Positions 7,534 to 16,255 of a DNA stretch of 45,960 nt are shown one piece after another. Where the stretch lies: contig JAODMO010000032.1 in NCBI GenBank assembly GCA_025464995.1, forward strand, positions 1 through 45,960, in the 5' to 3' direction. The DNA is from Microbacteriaceae bacterium. GTDB taxonomy: Bacteria; Actinomycetota; Actinomycetes; Actinomycetales; Microbacteriaceae. The notes under the pieces are model-generated. The model was not told where the DNA came from and did no database searches. It saw only the letters and a list, made by a program, of their open reading frames with translations. The position numbers and the translations under genes are program-made. How positions within the stretch are numbered: the first letter of the stretch is position 1; each line of letters opens with the position of its first letter.

Positions 7534-8553
7534 CTAGGTCTCGTCGCTCGGCACCCGCACGGTCAGCCCGCCGGCGTCGAGCCAGGTCTTGAACGCGATC
7601 GCCTTGCCGAAGCCGTCGCCGTCGAGCTCGATCTCCTCCGGGCGGTTGAGCCGGAGCGAGAGCTCCGAGCCGGTCTTGTACTTGAGCGCGTCGACGTCTT
7701 TCGACGGCAGCTTGCGGCCCAGCTTGGTGCGGCGTACGACACCGTTCTCCCAGAAGACCTTGGCGGCGATCTGCACCCAGCCGAGCGGGCTCTTGGGCTT
7801 GAGAATGAGCACATCGAAGACGCCGTCGTCGACGGCCGCCTCCGGCATGAGCAGGATGTTGGCGGGCAGCGACCCGCAGTTGCCGATCATGATGGTGTGC
7901 GCCCGCACGCTGCGGATGTGCGACTCGTCGAGACGGTACCGGAAGTGCAGGGAATTCTTGTCGCGGAAGACGAGGGCGATGGCCTTGACGTAGGCGAGCC
8001 AGCCGGCCTTCGCCTTGAGGTCGTCGTCGGTGTTCGCGATCATCTTCGCGTCGATGCCCAGGCCCGCCATGACGAGGTAGGCATGCTGGTCGACGCTGTC
8101 GTCTTCGCGCCGGATCTTGATGAGAGCGACGTCGATATCGCGGTCCTTACCCGTGAAGGCGGAGCGGATGGAGTGGTCGAGGTCGTCGAGCGTCAACTTG
8201 AGGTTGCGGGCGAGCAGGTTGCCCGTGCCCGACGGCAGGAGAGCGAGAGTGACGTCGGAGCCGTGGATGGCCTCGGCCACCGCCCGCACCGTGCCGTCGC
8301 CTCCGGCGGCGATGATCAGGGTCGCGCCGGCCTCGAGTGCCTCCTTCGCCGGACCCTGGCCCGGATCCTCGGCGGAGGTCTCGAAGAAGAGAGTATGCTC
8401 CCAGCCCGCCTCCGATTCCTCGCGGGCGACGGCGGCGCGGATGGCGTCGATGTCGACCTTGATGGGGTTGTAGACGACGGCCGCGAGGCGACGCTTGGTC
8501 GCCACGGTGCCGGTCGACTGCTCGTCGTCTGCGTGCTGGGTTTCCGCTGTCAA
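7534..8553 (-). CDS. diacylglycerol/sphingosine-type lipid kinase (DagK catalytic domain)
   Basis: A 339-aa protein of the DAGK/NAD-kinase-like superfamily, which phosphorylates lipid alcohols such as diacylglycerol with ATP. Visible motifs are YNPIK (28-32), the nucleotide-binding AGGDGTVR (83-90), PSGTGNLLARNL (107-118) and a C-terminal EIELDGD, the second conserved acidic site. It acts at the inner face of the membrane. The start is a TTG at 8553, chosen because AGGAGGAGG stands seven bases upstream and no ATG or GTG is better placed. It leads a three-gene leftward operon with two hydrolases. DgkB-like or phosphatidylinositol-mannoside-related kinases are alternatives. Confidence 0.85.
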   Translation of the reverse strand: MTAETQHADDEQSTGTVATKRRLAAVVYNPIKVDIDAIRAAVAREESEAGWEHTLFFETSAEDPGQGPAKEALEAGATLIIAAGGDGTVRAVAEAIHGSDVTLALLPSGTGNLLARNLKLTLDDLDHSIRSAFTGKDRDIDVALIKIRREDDSVDQHAYLVMAGLGIDAKMIANTDDDLKAKAGWLAYVKAIALVFRDKNSLHFRYRLDESHIRSVRAHTIMIGNCGSLPANILLMPEAAVDDGVFDVLILKPKSPLGWVQIAAKVFWENGVVRRTKLGRKLPSKDVDALKYKTGSELSLRLNRPEEIELDGDGFGKAIAFKTWLDAGGLTVRVPSDET

Positions 8554-8759
8554 GCGCCAACCTCCTCCTGAAGTCGCAAAGCCGTACTCCGCGATGGTGA
8601 ATGTAGTCGGAATACGTTACCGGGAATGGCGATTCGGCCTCGCCCCTTGCAAACGGAGCGGTAATACGCATCCCGTTCGACGGCACCCCGCGCCGCCTAT
8701 AACTCCTCGATGTCGTTTAAGCGAGAGGATGCACGCGCCCGACGCCGTGGGTAGCGTCG

Positions 8760-10100
8760 ATGACCATGAGCACCGACACCGCCACATCCGACGCGCCCGA
8801 CACCAAGTTGCGCAGGTCGATCACCGGCCCGCTGCTGTTCCTCTTCATCCTCGGCGACGTGCTCGGGGCCGGCATCTACGCGCTCATGGGTGTGCTCGCC
8901 GGCCAGGTGGGCGGTGCGCTCTGGGCCCCGCTCGGCCTCGCGCTTCTGCTCGCCCTGCTCACCGCGGGCTCCTACGCCGAACTCGTCACCAAGTACCCGA
9001 AGGCGGGGGGCGCCGCCATCTTCGCCGAGCGGGCCTTCAAGCTGCCACTCGTCTCCTTCCTCGTGGGCTTCAGCATGCTCGCGGCCGGTGTCGTGAGCGC
9101 GGCAGGCCTGTCGCTCGCGTTTGCGGGCGACTACCTCGCGACCTTCGTCGACGTGCCGACGGTGCCCGCGGCGATCGTCTTCCTCGCCCTCATCGGCCTC
9201 CTCAACGCACGCGGCATCCGCGAGTCGATGGGCAGCAACGTCGTGATGACGATCATCGAGGTGAGCGGCCTCGTCATCGTGATCGTGGTGGTCGCGGTCA
9301 TGCTCGGAGGGGGCGGGGGGAATGTCTCGCGGGTCGGATCATTCCCGACCGACGTGAATCCAGCGCTCGCCACCCTCGGCGCCGCCATCATCGCCTACTA
9401 CTCCTTCGTCGGCTTCGAGACGTCGGCGAACATCGCTGAAGAGGTGCGCGAGCCGAGCAGGGTGTATCCGAAGGCGCTGTTCGGAGCGCTCGCGACGGCC
9501 GGAGTGGTCTACATCCTCGTGGGGCTGGCGAGCTCGACCGCCCTGCCCGCGGACGAGCTCGCCGAATCATCCGGCCCCCTCCTCTCCGTCGTGGCGGCAT
9601 CGGGCGTCGGCATCCCGGAATGGATCTTCTCGCTGATCGCCCTCATCGCCGTGGCGAATGGCGCACTGCTCACGATGATCATGGCGAGCCGCGTCACGTT
9701 CGGCATGGCGGAGCAGGGGCTGCTGCCGGCGACTCTCGGCACGGTGCTCGAGAGGCGGCGCACGCCCTGGGTCGCCATCATCGTCACGACGGTCGTCGCG
9801 ATGATCCTCACGACCATCGGCGACCTGTCGACGCTCGCCGAGACCGTCGTGCTGTTGCTGCTGTTCGTCTTCATCAGCACGAACGTCGCGGTGCTCGTGC
9901 TGCGGCGCGACACCGTCGAGCACAAGCACTTCCGGGTGTGGACCGCGGTTCCGGTGCTCGGGGTGCTGTCGTGCATCCTGCTGCTGACACAGCAGAGCGC
10001 ACAGGTGTGGCTCTTCGGCGCCATCCTGCTGGCGGTCGGCGGCGTGCTCTATGCGGCGGCCCGGTTCGCGCGTCGGCGGGCCGAGCGCACGGCAGCGTAG
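8760..10100 (+). CDS. amino-acid permease, APC superfamily
   Basis: A 446-aa integral membrane transporter with about twelve hydrophobic segments. The first contains GPLLFLFILGDVLGAGIYAL, the unwound TM1 G-x-G motif of APC carriers. A helix reading TLGAAIIAYYSFVGFETSAN is followed by the loop motif EEVREPSRVYPKAL, diagnostic of the family. Such carriers import amino acids or polyamines by proton symport or exchange; the substrate is unknown. Two in-frame ATGs (8760 and 8766) are possible. It stands alone: the DagK-like gene is divergent and PPK2 follows after 132 bases. Confidence 0.85.
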   Translation: MTMSTDTATSDAPDTKLRRSITGPLLFLFILGDVLGAGIYALMGVLAGQVGGALWAPLGLALLLALLTAGSYAELVTKYPKAGGAAIFAERAFKLPLVSFLVGFSMLAAGVVSAAGLSLAFAGDYLATFVDVPTVPAAIVFLALIGLLNARGIRESMGSNVVMTIIEVSGLVIVIVVVAVMLGGGGGNVSRVGSFPTDVNPALATLGAAIIAYYSFVGFETSANIAEEVREPSRVYPKALFGALATAGVVYILVGLASSTALPADELAESSGPLLSVVAASGVGIPEWIFSLIALIAVANGALLTMIMASRVTFGMAEQGLLPATLGTVLERRRTPWVAIIVTTVVAMILTTIGDLSTLAETVVLLLLFVFISTNVAVLVLRRDTVEHKHFRVWTAVPVLGVLSCILLLTQQSAQVWLFGAILLAVGGVLYAAARFARRRAERTAA

Positions 10101-10232
10101 CGGATCGCCCGCCGCGTGGCGAGCGCACACGGCACATTGGTGGTGCGCAGCGCCCCGCGTAATCTGGCAATCCGGCAGTGCCCCGACCCCGGGATGGCGA
10201 GTGCCCCCCACCAACAGTTAGCTGGAACCCCG

Positions 10233-11057
10233 ATGTCGGGCAAGAAGAACCGCGACAAGTCGCACAAGCGCGTGCCGAAGGACCTCTACGAGGCCGAGCT
10301 CAAGCGCCTGCAGATCGAGCTGGTCAGCATGCAGCAGTGGGTGGCGGCCACCGGCACCCGAGTGCTCGTCGTCTTCGAGGGCAGGGATGCGGCGGGCAAG
10401 GGCGGCGCCATCAAGCGGATCGCGCAGTACCTCAACCCGCGCACCGCCCGCGTCGTCGCGCTGCCGACTCCGAGCGAGCGCGAGAAGGGCCAGTGGTACT
10501 TCCAGCGCTACATCGAACGCCTGCCGACCGCCGGCGAGATCGTGCTGATGGACCGTTCCTGGTACAACCGCGCCGGAGTCGAGCGGGTGATGGAGTACTG
10601 CACCCCGGAACAGCACAGCCTCTTCCTGAAGCAGACCCCTGTCTTCGAACGGATGCTCGTCGAAGACGGCATCATCCTGATCAAGTACTGGTTCTCCGTC
10701 TCCGACAAGGAGCAATCGAAGCGGTTCGCGTCGCGCCTCGACGACCCGATGCGCCGCTGGAAGCTGTCGTCGACCGACCTCCAGTCGATAACGCGGTGGG
10801 AAGACTATTCGCGCGCCAAGGACGAGATGTTCGCACACACCGACATCGACGAGGCGCCGTGGTGGACCATCGAGAGCGACGACAAGCGCGCCTCGCGTCT
10901 CAACACGATCGCGCATCTGCTCTCGCAGGTGCCGTACGAGCCGATCTCTCCCGAAGACGTCACCATCCCCGAGCGGCCGACGGCGGACGACTACGAGCGC
11001 CCTCCGCGCGACTCTCAGAACCTCGTACCCGACCTCGCCTCCAGATTGGGCCGATGA
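10233..11057 (+). CDS. ppk2: polyphosphate kinase 2
   Basis: A 274-aa PPK2-family enzyme, which transfers phosphate between polyphosphate and nucleoside phosphates. The Walker A is EGRDAAGKGGAIKR (49-62), the lid region contains PTPSEREKGQWYFQRYIERL, and Walker B is LMDRSWYNRAGVERVM (105-120). Length and the EREKGQWYFQRY text fit class I enzymes, which favour ADP plus polyphosphate to ATP. It is soluble. The ATG at 10233 gives the usual Lys-rich N terminus; an earlier in-frame ATG at 10116 adds 39 unlike residues. Its TGA overlaps an ATG of the kinase-GAF gene (ATGA), so the two are one transcription unit. Confidence 0.9.
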   Translation: MSGKKNRDKSHKRVPKDLYEAELKRLQIELVSMQQWVAATGTRVLVVFEGRDAAGKGGAIKRIAQYLNPRTARVVALPTPSEREKGQWYFQRYIERLPTAGEIVLMDRSWYNRAGVERVMEYCTPEQHSLFLKQTPVFERMLVEDGIILIKYWFSVSDKEQSKRFASRLDDPMRRWKLSSTDLQSITRWEDYSRAKDEMFAHTDIDEAPWWTIESDDKRASRLNTIAHLLSQVPYEPISPEDVTIPERPTADDYERPPRDSQNLVPDLASRLGR

Positions 11058-11086
11058 ACACCATCCAGCAAACAGGAGCGCCTCAC

Positions 11087-12475
11087 GTGACCTCCACGAC
11101 GGCAGCGAAGCCGACGTACTCCCGGCTCAACGGCCGATACCAGATCACGTCCCTCCTCGGTCGAGGCGGGATGGCGTCCGTCTACGAGGCCCGCGACGAG
11201 TTCCTGGGGCGGGATGTCGCCGTCAAGCTGTTCGAGGCGCCCGCCGCGGCGCGCCAGGATGTCGCGGCGCAGGAGCGCGAACTGCAGATCCTCGCGCGAC
11301 TCAACCACCACAGCCTGGTCTCGCTGCTCGACGCCGGCGTCCACGAGCGCTCCGACCCGGCCATGTCGCGCATGTTCCTCGTCATGGAGCTCGTGCGCGG
11401 CTCGACGCTCAAGCAGCTCGTCGCGTCGAAGCAGCTCACCGGCAGGGACATCGGCCACATCGGTGCCGATCTCGCCGAAGGCCTCCGCTACATCCACAAG
11501 AACGGCATCATCCACCGCGACATCAAGCCCGCCAACGTGCTCATGGTCGAGTACACGGCCCTCGACGACGACCGTCCCCGAGCCAAGCTCGCCGACTTCG
11601 GAATCGCGCTCATCACCGACACCGTCGTCACATCGGCACCGTCCCATACCACCACCGGCACCGCCGCCTACCTGAGCCCCGAGCAGGCGCTCGGCGAGGA
11701 GGTCGGCGCTCCGTCCGACATCTACTCGCTCGGCCTCGTGCTACTCGAGTGCTTCACCCGCACCATGGCCTTCCCCGGCGGCGCCATCGAGTCTGCCGTC
11801 GCGAGACTGAGCCGCAACCCGGCCATCCCCGCGACGCTTCCCGAGGGATGGGCGGGCCTCCTCGCGGCGATGACCTCCCGTCTGCCCGCGGATCGACCGG
11901 AGATCGGCGAGGTCATCAAGTCGCTCCACCACCTCGCACGCCAGGGGTACGCACGGCACGGAGCGGTCGAACCCGCACTCCTGGCCGCCGACGAGGACGC
12001 CCGCATGGCGGCCGTGGCGCGCTACGAGGTGCTCGACTCACCGCGCGACGGCGCCTTCGATCGCATCACCGGCCTCGCCGCCCGCTTGTTCGACGTGCCG
12101 ATCAGCATCGTCAGCATCGTCGACTTCGACCGGATCTGGTTCAAGTCGCACTTCGGCGTCGACGACGACGAGATCGGGCGGGATGGCGGACTCTGCGCCT
12201 CCGCCGTGCTCCACGACGAGCCCTGGGTCGTGACCGATGCACGCACCGACGTCCGCGCGATGGCCAATCCCCTCGTGGCGGGCGAGATGGGCATCCAGTT
12301 CTATGCCGGGGTTCCGCTGCGCACATCCGATGGTCACAACCTCGGCACACTGTGCGTGCTCGACTACAAGCCGCGCCCCATCACCGAGACGGAGACGCGC
12401 AACCTCGAAGACCTCGCCGCCATGGTGATGAGCGAGCTGGAGCTGCGGCTGGCGACGAGGCGCGCGCTGCGCTGA
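11087..12475 (+). CDS. soluble Ser/Thr protein kinase with C-terminal GAF domain
   Basis: Residues 17-290 form a Hanks-type kinase: glycine loop GRGGMASVY (25-33), Lys47 in VAVKLF, catalytic loop HRDIKPANV (143-151), DFG (170-172), then TAAYLSPEQALG for the APE region. All catalytic residues are present. Residues about 310-450 are a GAF domain (VARYEVLDSPRDGAFDRITG to GTLCVLDYKPRPIT), usually a small-ligand or redox sensor. No transmembrane or PASTA segment is present, unlike PknB. The GTG at 11087 is preferred because AGGAG (11074-11078) stands eight bases upstream; an in-frame ATG at 11054 overlaps the ppk2 stop and would add 11 residues. Confidence 0.85.
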   Translation: MTSTTAAKPTYSRLNGRYQITSLLGRGGMASVYEARDEFLGRDVAVKLFEAPAAARQDVAAQERELQILARLNHHSLVSLLDAGVHERSDPAMSRMFLVMELVRGSTLKQLVASKQLTGRDIGHIGADLAEGLRYIHKNGIIHRDIKPANVLMVEYTALDDDRPRAKLADFGIALITDTVVTSAPSHTTTGTAAYLSPEQALGEEVGAPSDIYSLGLVLLECFTRTMAFPGGAIESAVARLSRNPAIPATLPEGWAGLLAAMTSRLPADRPEIGEVIKSLHHLARQGYARHGAVEPALLAADEDARMAAVARYEVLDSPRDGAFDRITGLAARLFDVPISIVSIVDFDRIWFKSHFGVDDDEIGRDGGLCASAVLHDEPWVVTDARTDVRAMANPLVAGEMGIQFYAGVPLRTSDGHNLGTLCVLDYKPRPITETETRNLEDLAAMVMSELELRLATRRALR

Positions 12476-12499
12476 CGACGGCAAGCACTCCGCCGGCGG

Positions 12500-12642
12500 G
12501 CAGGTCGCTCGTCGGGTGCCGCAGCGATCTCGACCTCGCGCGTCACCGGCTTCGCGGCATCGGTTTCCACGAACGAGCAGCCCGCGACCGCGGGGAGAAG
12601 CGCCATGGCGAGGCCGTCGCGAGACGCGCGTCGAACCTGCAT
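12500..12642 (-). pseudogene. possible N-terminal fragment of an SRPBCC or lipoprotein gene
   Basis: A minus-strand frame from the ATG at 12642 reads MALLPAVAGCSF, which looks like a lipobox. It then reads AAKPVTREVEIAAAPDE, which looks like the first strand of a START/SRPBCC domain. The frame then continues antisense to the kinase-GAF gene with no further domain text. The two signals do not normally occur together, so this is either a fused remnant or a coincidence. Confidence 0.25.
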
Positions 12643-12703
12643 GGACACATGCATATCGACGCTGGATATGGTCCGCTCGGGCCGCTCGCCTAGGGTGGGA
12701 CGG

Positions 12704-13105
12704 GTGACCACCGAGACGACCACAGAGATCACCGCAGAGGGCACCCGATTCGTCGAGGAGCGGCATCTCGCCATCCTGTCGACCATGAGTCGCACCGGCG
12801 CCATCCACGCGGTCGCCGTCGGGTTCACCCTGCATGAGGGGGTCGCGCGCATCATCACGACCGACGGCAGCCAGAAGGTGCGCAACATCGAGCGCGACGA
12901 GCGCGCCACGGTCGCTCAGGTCGACGGTGCGCGGTGGATCAGTCTCGTCGGATCGGCGGTCATCGAACGCGAGCGCGACGCGGTGGAACTCGCCGAGAAC
13001 CTCTACGCCACGCGCTATCGACGGCCCGGGCCCAACCCCAAGCGCGTCGTCATCCGCATCACCGTCGAGCAGGTGCTCGGATCGAGCGGGATGCGCGCGC
13101 GATAG
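12704..13105 (+). CDS. PPOX-class F420-dependent-type oxidoreductase
   Basis: A 133-aa split-barrel protein. The signature is EERHLAILSTMSRTGAIHAV, followed by VGFTLHEGVARIITTDGSQK, where Gly-Ser-Gln-Lys sits at the cofactor phosphate, then RWISLVGSAVIERERDAVEL. It fits the actinobacterial TIGR03618-like group, some of whose members use F420; the cofactor of this one is not shown. The GTG at 12704 follows a modest GTGGGA. An upstream in-frame ATG at 12605 would add 33 unlike residues. It is likely a single gene. Confidence 0.75.
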   Translation: MTTETTTEITAEGTRFVEERHLAILSTMSRTGAIHAVAVGFTLHEGVARIITTDGSQKVRNIERDERATVAQVDGARWISLVGSAVIERERDAVELAENLYATRYRRPGPNPKRVVIRITVEQVLGSSGMRAR

Positions 13106-13215
13106 CCCCTCGCGACGGCGGCGCACAGACCGTTGCATGCGGTCGAGCGGCGTGCTTATCGTGAGGTCACCGCCCGTGCGGTGTTGCGCGGGGCAACGGA
13201 GAGCGGGGTCTGGCA

Positions 13216-14637
13216 ATGCTCGAACGGGAACTGGCCGCAGTGGCCGACGCGGTCGAGGGGAACCTGGTGCTCCCCGGAGACGACGACTACGAGACGGCGC
13301 GTCGGGTCTGGAACGGGGTGATCGACCGCCATCCCATCGCCGTGTTGCGCTGCGCGTCGGTCGACGACGTGCAGGCCGGGGTGACGTTTGCGCGCGAGCA
13401 CGGCGTCCCCGTCGCCGTGCGCGGCGGCGGTCACAACGTGGCCGGGCACGGCACCGTCGAGGCGGGGATCGTGCTCGACCTCGCCGCGCTGAACGAGATG
13501 GTCGTCGACCCGGCCGCGGGCACGGTGAGCGTCGGGGCGGGCGCCACCTGGGGGCAGTTGGATGAGGCGACCCAGCGATTCGGGCTCGCGGTACCGGGCG
13601 GCATGTCGTCGCGCACGGGGGTCTCCGGACTCGCGCTGGGCGGCGGCTACGGGTGGGTACGCAACGCGTTCGGCCTCTCTAGTTCCAGCATCCTCGCCGC
13701 CGAGCTCGTCACCGCCGATTCCTCCGTCGTCGTGACCGACGGCGAGAGGCACCCCGACCTCTTGTGGGCGCTCCGCGGCGGTGGCGGCAATGTCGGCGTC
13801 GTCACCCGCTTCGACTTCCGGTTGCATCGCGTGGGGCCCGAGGTCTACTTCCTTCTCGTCTACCACGACGCCCGTCACAGCGGCGCAACCCGGGCGATGC
13901 GCACGTTCCGCCAGTTCTGCGGCAAGGCGCCCTACAGCGTGAGCCTCATGGCACGGCTCGGCGTGATCGCGGAGGACGCCGGAGGATTTCCTCCCGGATC
14001 TGCCGGCGTACCGTTCGTGGCCTTCGCCGGTGTGTTCCTCGGAGACCCGGAGGAGGGCGAGCGCCTTCTCGGCCCGTTGCGGAGGCTCTCCTCCGACCCC
14101 CTCCGCGACGAATCCGGCCCCGTACAGTACGTCGAAGCGCAGCGGGCGTTCGACGACGAGTACCCCGAGGGCGGCCGATACTACTGGAAGTCGACGAACG
14201 TCGTGGAGTTGAGCGACTCGGCGATCGACCTCATCACGGCGACGGGCGCGTCACCGGCGTCGAGGCGCAGCTCCGTGGACGTCTGGCACATCGGAGGCGC
14301 CGCGGCCCAGCCCGTCGACGGAGCATTCACCGCGAGACCGGGATTCCTCGTGCACCCGGCGGCCAGCTGGGAGGATGCCCATCACGACGCGAAGAACATC
14401 GCCTGGGTGCGCGGCCTCGTCACCGCCCTCGCGCCATATTCCGACCATTCGCGGTATCCCAACTTCGCCGGGTTCGAGGAGGAAGGAGACCGGATGCTGC
14501 GCGCCTCCTACGGCCCGAACTACGACCGCCTCGCGGCGATCAAAGACGAGTGGGATCCGCACAATCTCTTCCACCTCAACCAGAACGTGCTTCCCCTCGT
14601 GGGGCCGTTCGACGAGACGGCGGCGCGAGCCCGCTGA
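13216..14637 (+). CDS. FAD-binding oxidoreductase with berberine-bridge (BBE) C-terminal domain
   Basis: A 473-aa flavoprotein of the PCMH/VAO fold. The FAD domain has AVRGGGHNVAGHG (68-79), where His73 is the position of the 8-alpha-histidyl FAD bond in this family, then GAGATWGQLDEATQ, GMSSRTGVSGLALGGGYGW and LRGGGGNVGVVTRFD. The C-terminal BBE motif is IKDEWDPHNLFHLNQN. Members oxidise sugars, alkaloids or polyketides with oxygen; the substrate is unknown. There is no signal peptide, so it is probably cytoplasmic. It ends just before a strong hairpin terminator. Confidence 0.85.
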   Translation: MLERELAAVADAVEGNLVLPGDDDYETARRVWNGVIDRHPIAVLRCASVDDVQAGVTFAREHGVPVAVRGGGHNVAGHGTVEAGIVLDLAALNEMVVDPAAGTVSVGAGATWGQLDEATQRFGLAVPGGMSSRTGVSGLALGGGYGWVRNAFGLSSSSILAAELVTADSSVVVTDGERHPDLLWALRGGGGNVGVVTRFDFRLHRVGPEVYFLLVYHDARHSGATRAMRTFRQFCGKAPYSVSLMARLGVIAEDAGGFPPGSAGVPFVAFAGVFLGDPEEGERLLGPLRRLSSDPLRDESGPVQYVEAQRAFDDEYPEGGRYYWKSTNVVELSDSAIDLITATGASPASRRSSVDVWHIGGAAAQPVDGAFTARPGFLVHPAASWEDAHHDAKNIAWVRGLVTALAPYSDHSRYPNFAGFEEEGDRMLRASYGPNYDRLAAIKDEWDPHNLFHLNQNVLPLVGPFDETAARAR

Positions 14638-14677
14638 CGCCGAGTCGCCCACGGCCGACAGGCTCGTTAACGCGAGA

Positions 14678-14716
14678 ACTGCCCGGAACCCCGCGCGAGC
14701 GGTGGTTCCGGGCAGT
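14678..14716. terminator. bidirectional hairpin terminator
   Basis: A perfect 13-bp inverted repeat, ACTGCCCGGAACC (14678-14690) and its complement (14704-14716), has a 13-base loop. It lies 40 bases after the flavoprotein stop and seven bases from the stop of the convergent 35-aa gene, the expected place for a shared terminator. There is no long T-tract, as is common in actinobacteria. Confidence 0.7.
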
Positions 14717-14723
14717 GCCTCGG

Positions 14724-14831
14724 CTAGCGGTCCTTCGAGCTGGCCTTCGCCTTCTTGTCGGCGCGCTTTTCCTTCAGCGACTTGCCGGCAGCGGTCTTGG
14801 CCGTCGACTTCTTGGGTGATTTGTCAGCCAT
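14724..14831 (-). CDS. tiny Lys-rich basic protein, 35 aa
   Basis: The frame starts at the ATG at 14831 behind GAGGGAG, begins MADKSPKKSTAKTAAGKSLK and ends KKAKASSKDR. About a third of the residues are Lys or Arg, and there is no hydrophobic stretch, so it may bind nucleic acid or be intrinsically disordered. Similar small MADK...KEKRA-type proteins are common as hypotheticals in Microbacteriaceae; their function is unknown. It lies 25 bases downstream of the 57-aa membrane-protein gene on the same strand and is probably co-transcribed with it, ending at the hairpin. Confidence 0.7.
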   Translation of the reverse strand: MADKSPKKSTAKTAAGKSLKEKRADKKAKASSKDR

Positions 14832-14856
14832 GGTGACTCCCTCGGTTGGTGTTGCG

Positions 14857-15030
14857 TTAGCCGTCAATACGCTTCAGCACGTGAATGGGAAGCGCGACAC
14901 CGGCGCTCGTGACGAGGATGCCGGCGAAGAAGCTCAGCAGCTCGAAACCCTCAATCGTGAAGGAATAGCCCATCAGCAGGATTCCTCCGACGAAGAGACC
15001 CAGGGATACGACGAAGGCGATGACGTTCAT
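14857..15030 (-). CDS. small two-helix membrane protein, 57 aa
   Basis: The frame from the ATG at 15030 encodes MNVIAFVVSLGLFVGGILLM as a first membrane helix. A short polar stretch (SFTIEGFE) and a second helix (LLSFFAGILVTSAGVALPI) follow, then a basic tail HVLKRIDG. It is probably an integral membrane hairpin. I do not recognise a named family. It is the first gene of a two-gene leftward unit with the Lys-rich protein. The glycerate-kinase start lies about 100 bases away in the divergent direction. Confidence 0.7.
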   Translation of the reverse strand: MNVIAFVVSLGLFVGGILLMGYSFTIEGFELLSFFAGILVTSAGVALPIHVLKRIDG

Positions 15031-15133
15031 GGTGTGATTCTAGCCAACCATCGGGCGTCGTCGGGCCCATTCCGTCGCAAACGGCGGGCCGCGCCAGAAT
15101 CGCCCCGCCCGGCGCTCGGATACGCTGGCGAGC

Positions 15134-16255
15134 ATGTCACCGTCGATAGTCATCGCCCCCGATTCGTTCAAGGGGTCCCTCTCCGCCCGCGAGGTCGCCG
15201 ACGCGATAGCCGCGGGCTGGCGCACCATCCGCCCCGGCGATTCGATCACGCTCGTGCCGCAGGCCGACGGCGGCGAGGGCACGCTCGACGCGATCGAGAC
15301 GGCGGTGGCGGGAGCCGTGCGCCGCGACGCCGGCGCGGTCACCGGCCCCGACGGAACGCCGACGCGCGGCGAATGGCTCCAGCTGCCCGACGGCGTCGCG
15401 GTGATCGAGCTCGCCCAGTCGAGCGGACTCCCGCTCATGCGCACCCTCGACCCGTTGGGCGCGACGTCGCGCGGCGTCGGCGAGGTCGTCGCCGCCGCGC
15501 TCGACGCCGGCGCGACATCCATCGTGATCGGCCTCGGCGGTTCGGCGTCGACCGACGGCGGGGCCGGAGCGCTCTGTGCCCTCGGACTGCGACTCACGGA
15601 TGCGGCGGGCGCGACGCTCGCCGACGGCGGCGCTGCGCTCGCCTCGCTCGAGGCGGTCGACGCGACCGACCTGCGGCCCGCGCCCCCCGGTGGTGTGCAG
15701 CTGCTGAGCGACGTGACCGCTCCCCTGCTCGGAGACACGGGCGCCGCCGCGGTATTCGGCCCGCAGAAGGGCGCGACGCCCGAGCAGGTGGCGGTGCTGG
15801 ATGCGGCGTTGGCACGGTTCACGCAGGTGCTCGGCGGCGACCCGGCGCAGGCGGGCGCGGGCGCGGCCGGCGGCACCGGCTTCGGTTTCGCCTCGGCGTG
15901 GGGCGCGACCGTGCACTCCGGCGCCGACTACCTCGCGAGGCTGAGCGGGCTCGCCGACGCGATCGACGACGCGGACGTGCTGGTCCTGGGCGAGGGCCGG
16001 TTCGACAGCCAGTCGCTCGGCGGCAAGGTGGTCGGCCAGCTGCTGCAGCGCGCGGAGGCGAGCGGGGTTCGCGCCGCGGTCATCGCCGGGCAGGTCACGA
16101 CGACGGCGATGATCGCCGGCGAACCGGTATGGACGTGCGCGCTCGTCGACCTCGCGGGTTCGGTCGAGGCCGCGATAGCCGAGCCCGTGGTCTGGCTGCG
16201 CGCGGCCGGCGCGGACGCGGCCCGTCGCTTCGACGCGGTGCTCGCCGGCCCCTGA
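15134..16255 (+). CDS. glxK: glycerate kinase
   Basis: A 373-aa type-I glycerate kinase (GlxK/GarK family), which phosphorylates D-glycerate with ATP, usually to 2-phosphoglycerate in this family. This feeds glyoxylate- or serine-derived carbon into glycolysis. Family text: IVIAPDSFKGSLSAREVADA at the start, VPQADGGEGTLDA (about 41-53), GLGGSASTDGGAGAL (about 134-148) and LGEGRFDSQSLGGK near 290. Length is typical. It ends inside a palindrome that also stops the convergent ramB-like gene. The nearby pckG and RamB-like regulator make a local gluconeogenic/C2 theme. Confidence 0.9.
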   Translation: MSPSIVIAPDSFKGSLSAREVADAIAAGWRTIRPGDSITLVPQADGGEGTLDAIETAVAGAVRRDAGAVTGPDGTPTRGEWLQLPDGVAVIELAQSSGLPLMRTLDPLGATSRGVGEVVAAALDAGATSIVIGLGGSASTDGGAGALCALGLRLTDAAGATLADGGAALASLEAVDATDLRPAPPGGVQLLSDVTAPLLGDTGAAAVFGPQKGATPEQVAVLDAALARFTQVLGGDPAQAGAGAAGGTGFGFASAWGATVHSGADYLARLSGLADAIDDADVLVLGEGRFDSQSLGGKVVGQLLQRAEASGVRAAVIAGQVTTTAMIAGEPVWTCALVDLAGSVEAAIAEPVVWLRAAGADAARRFDAVLAGP

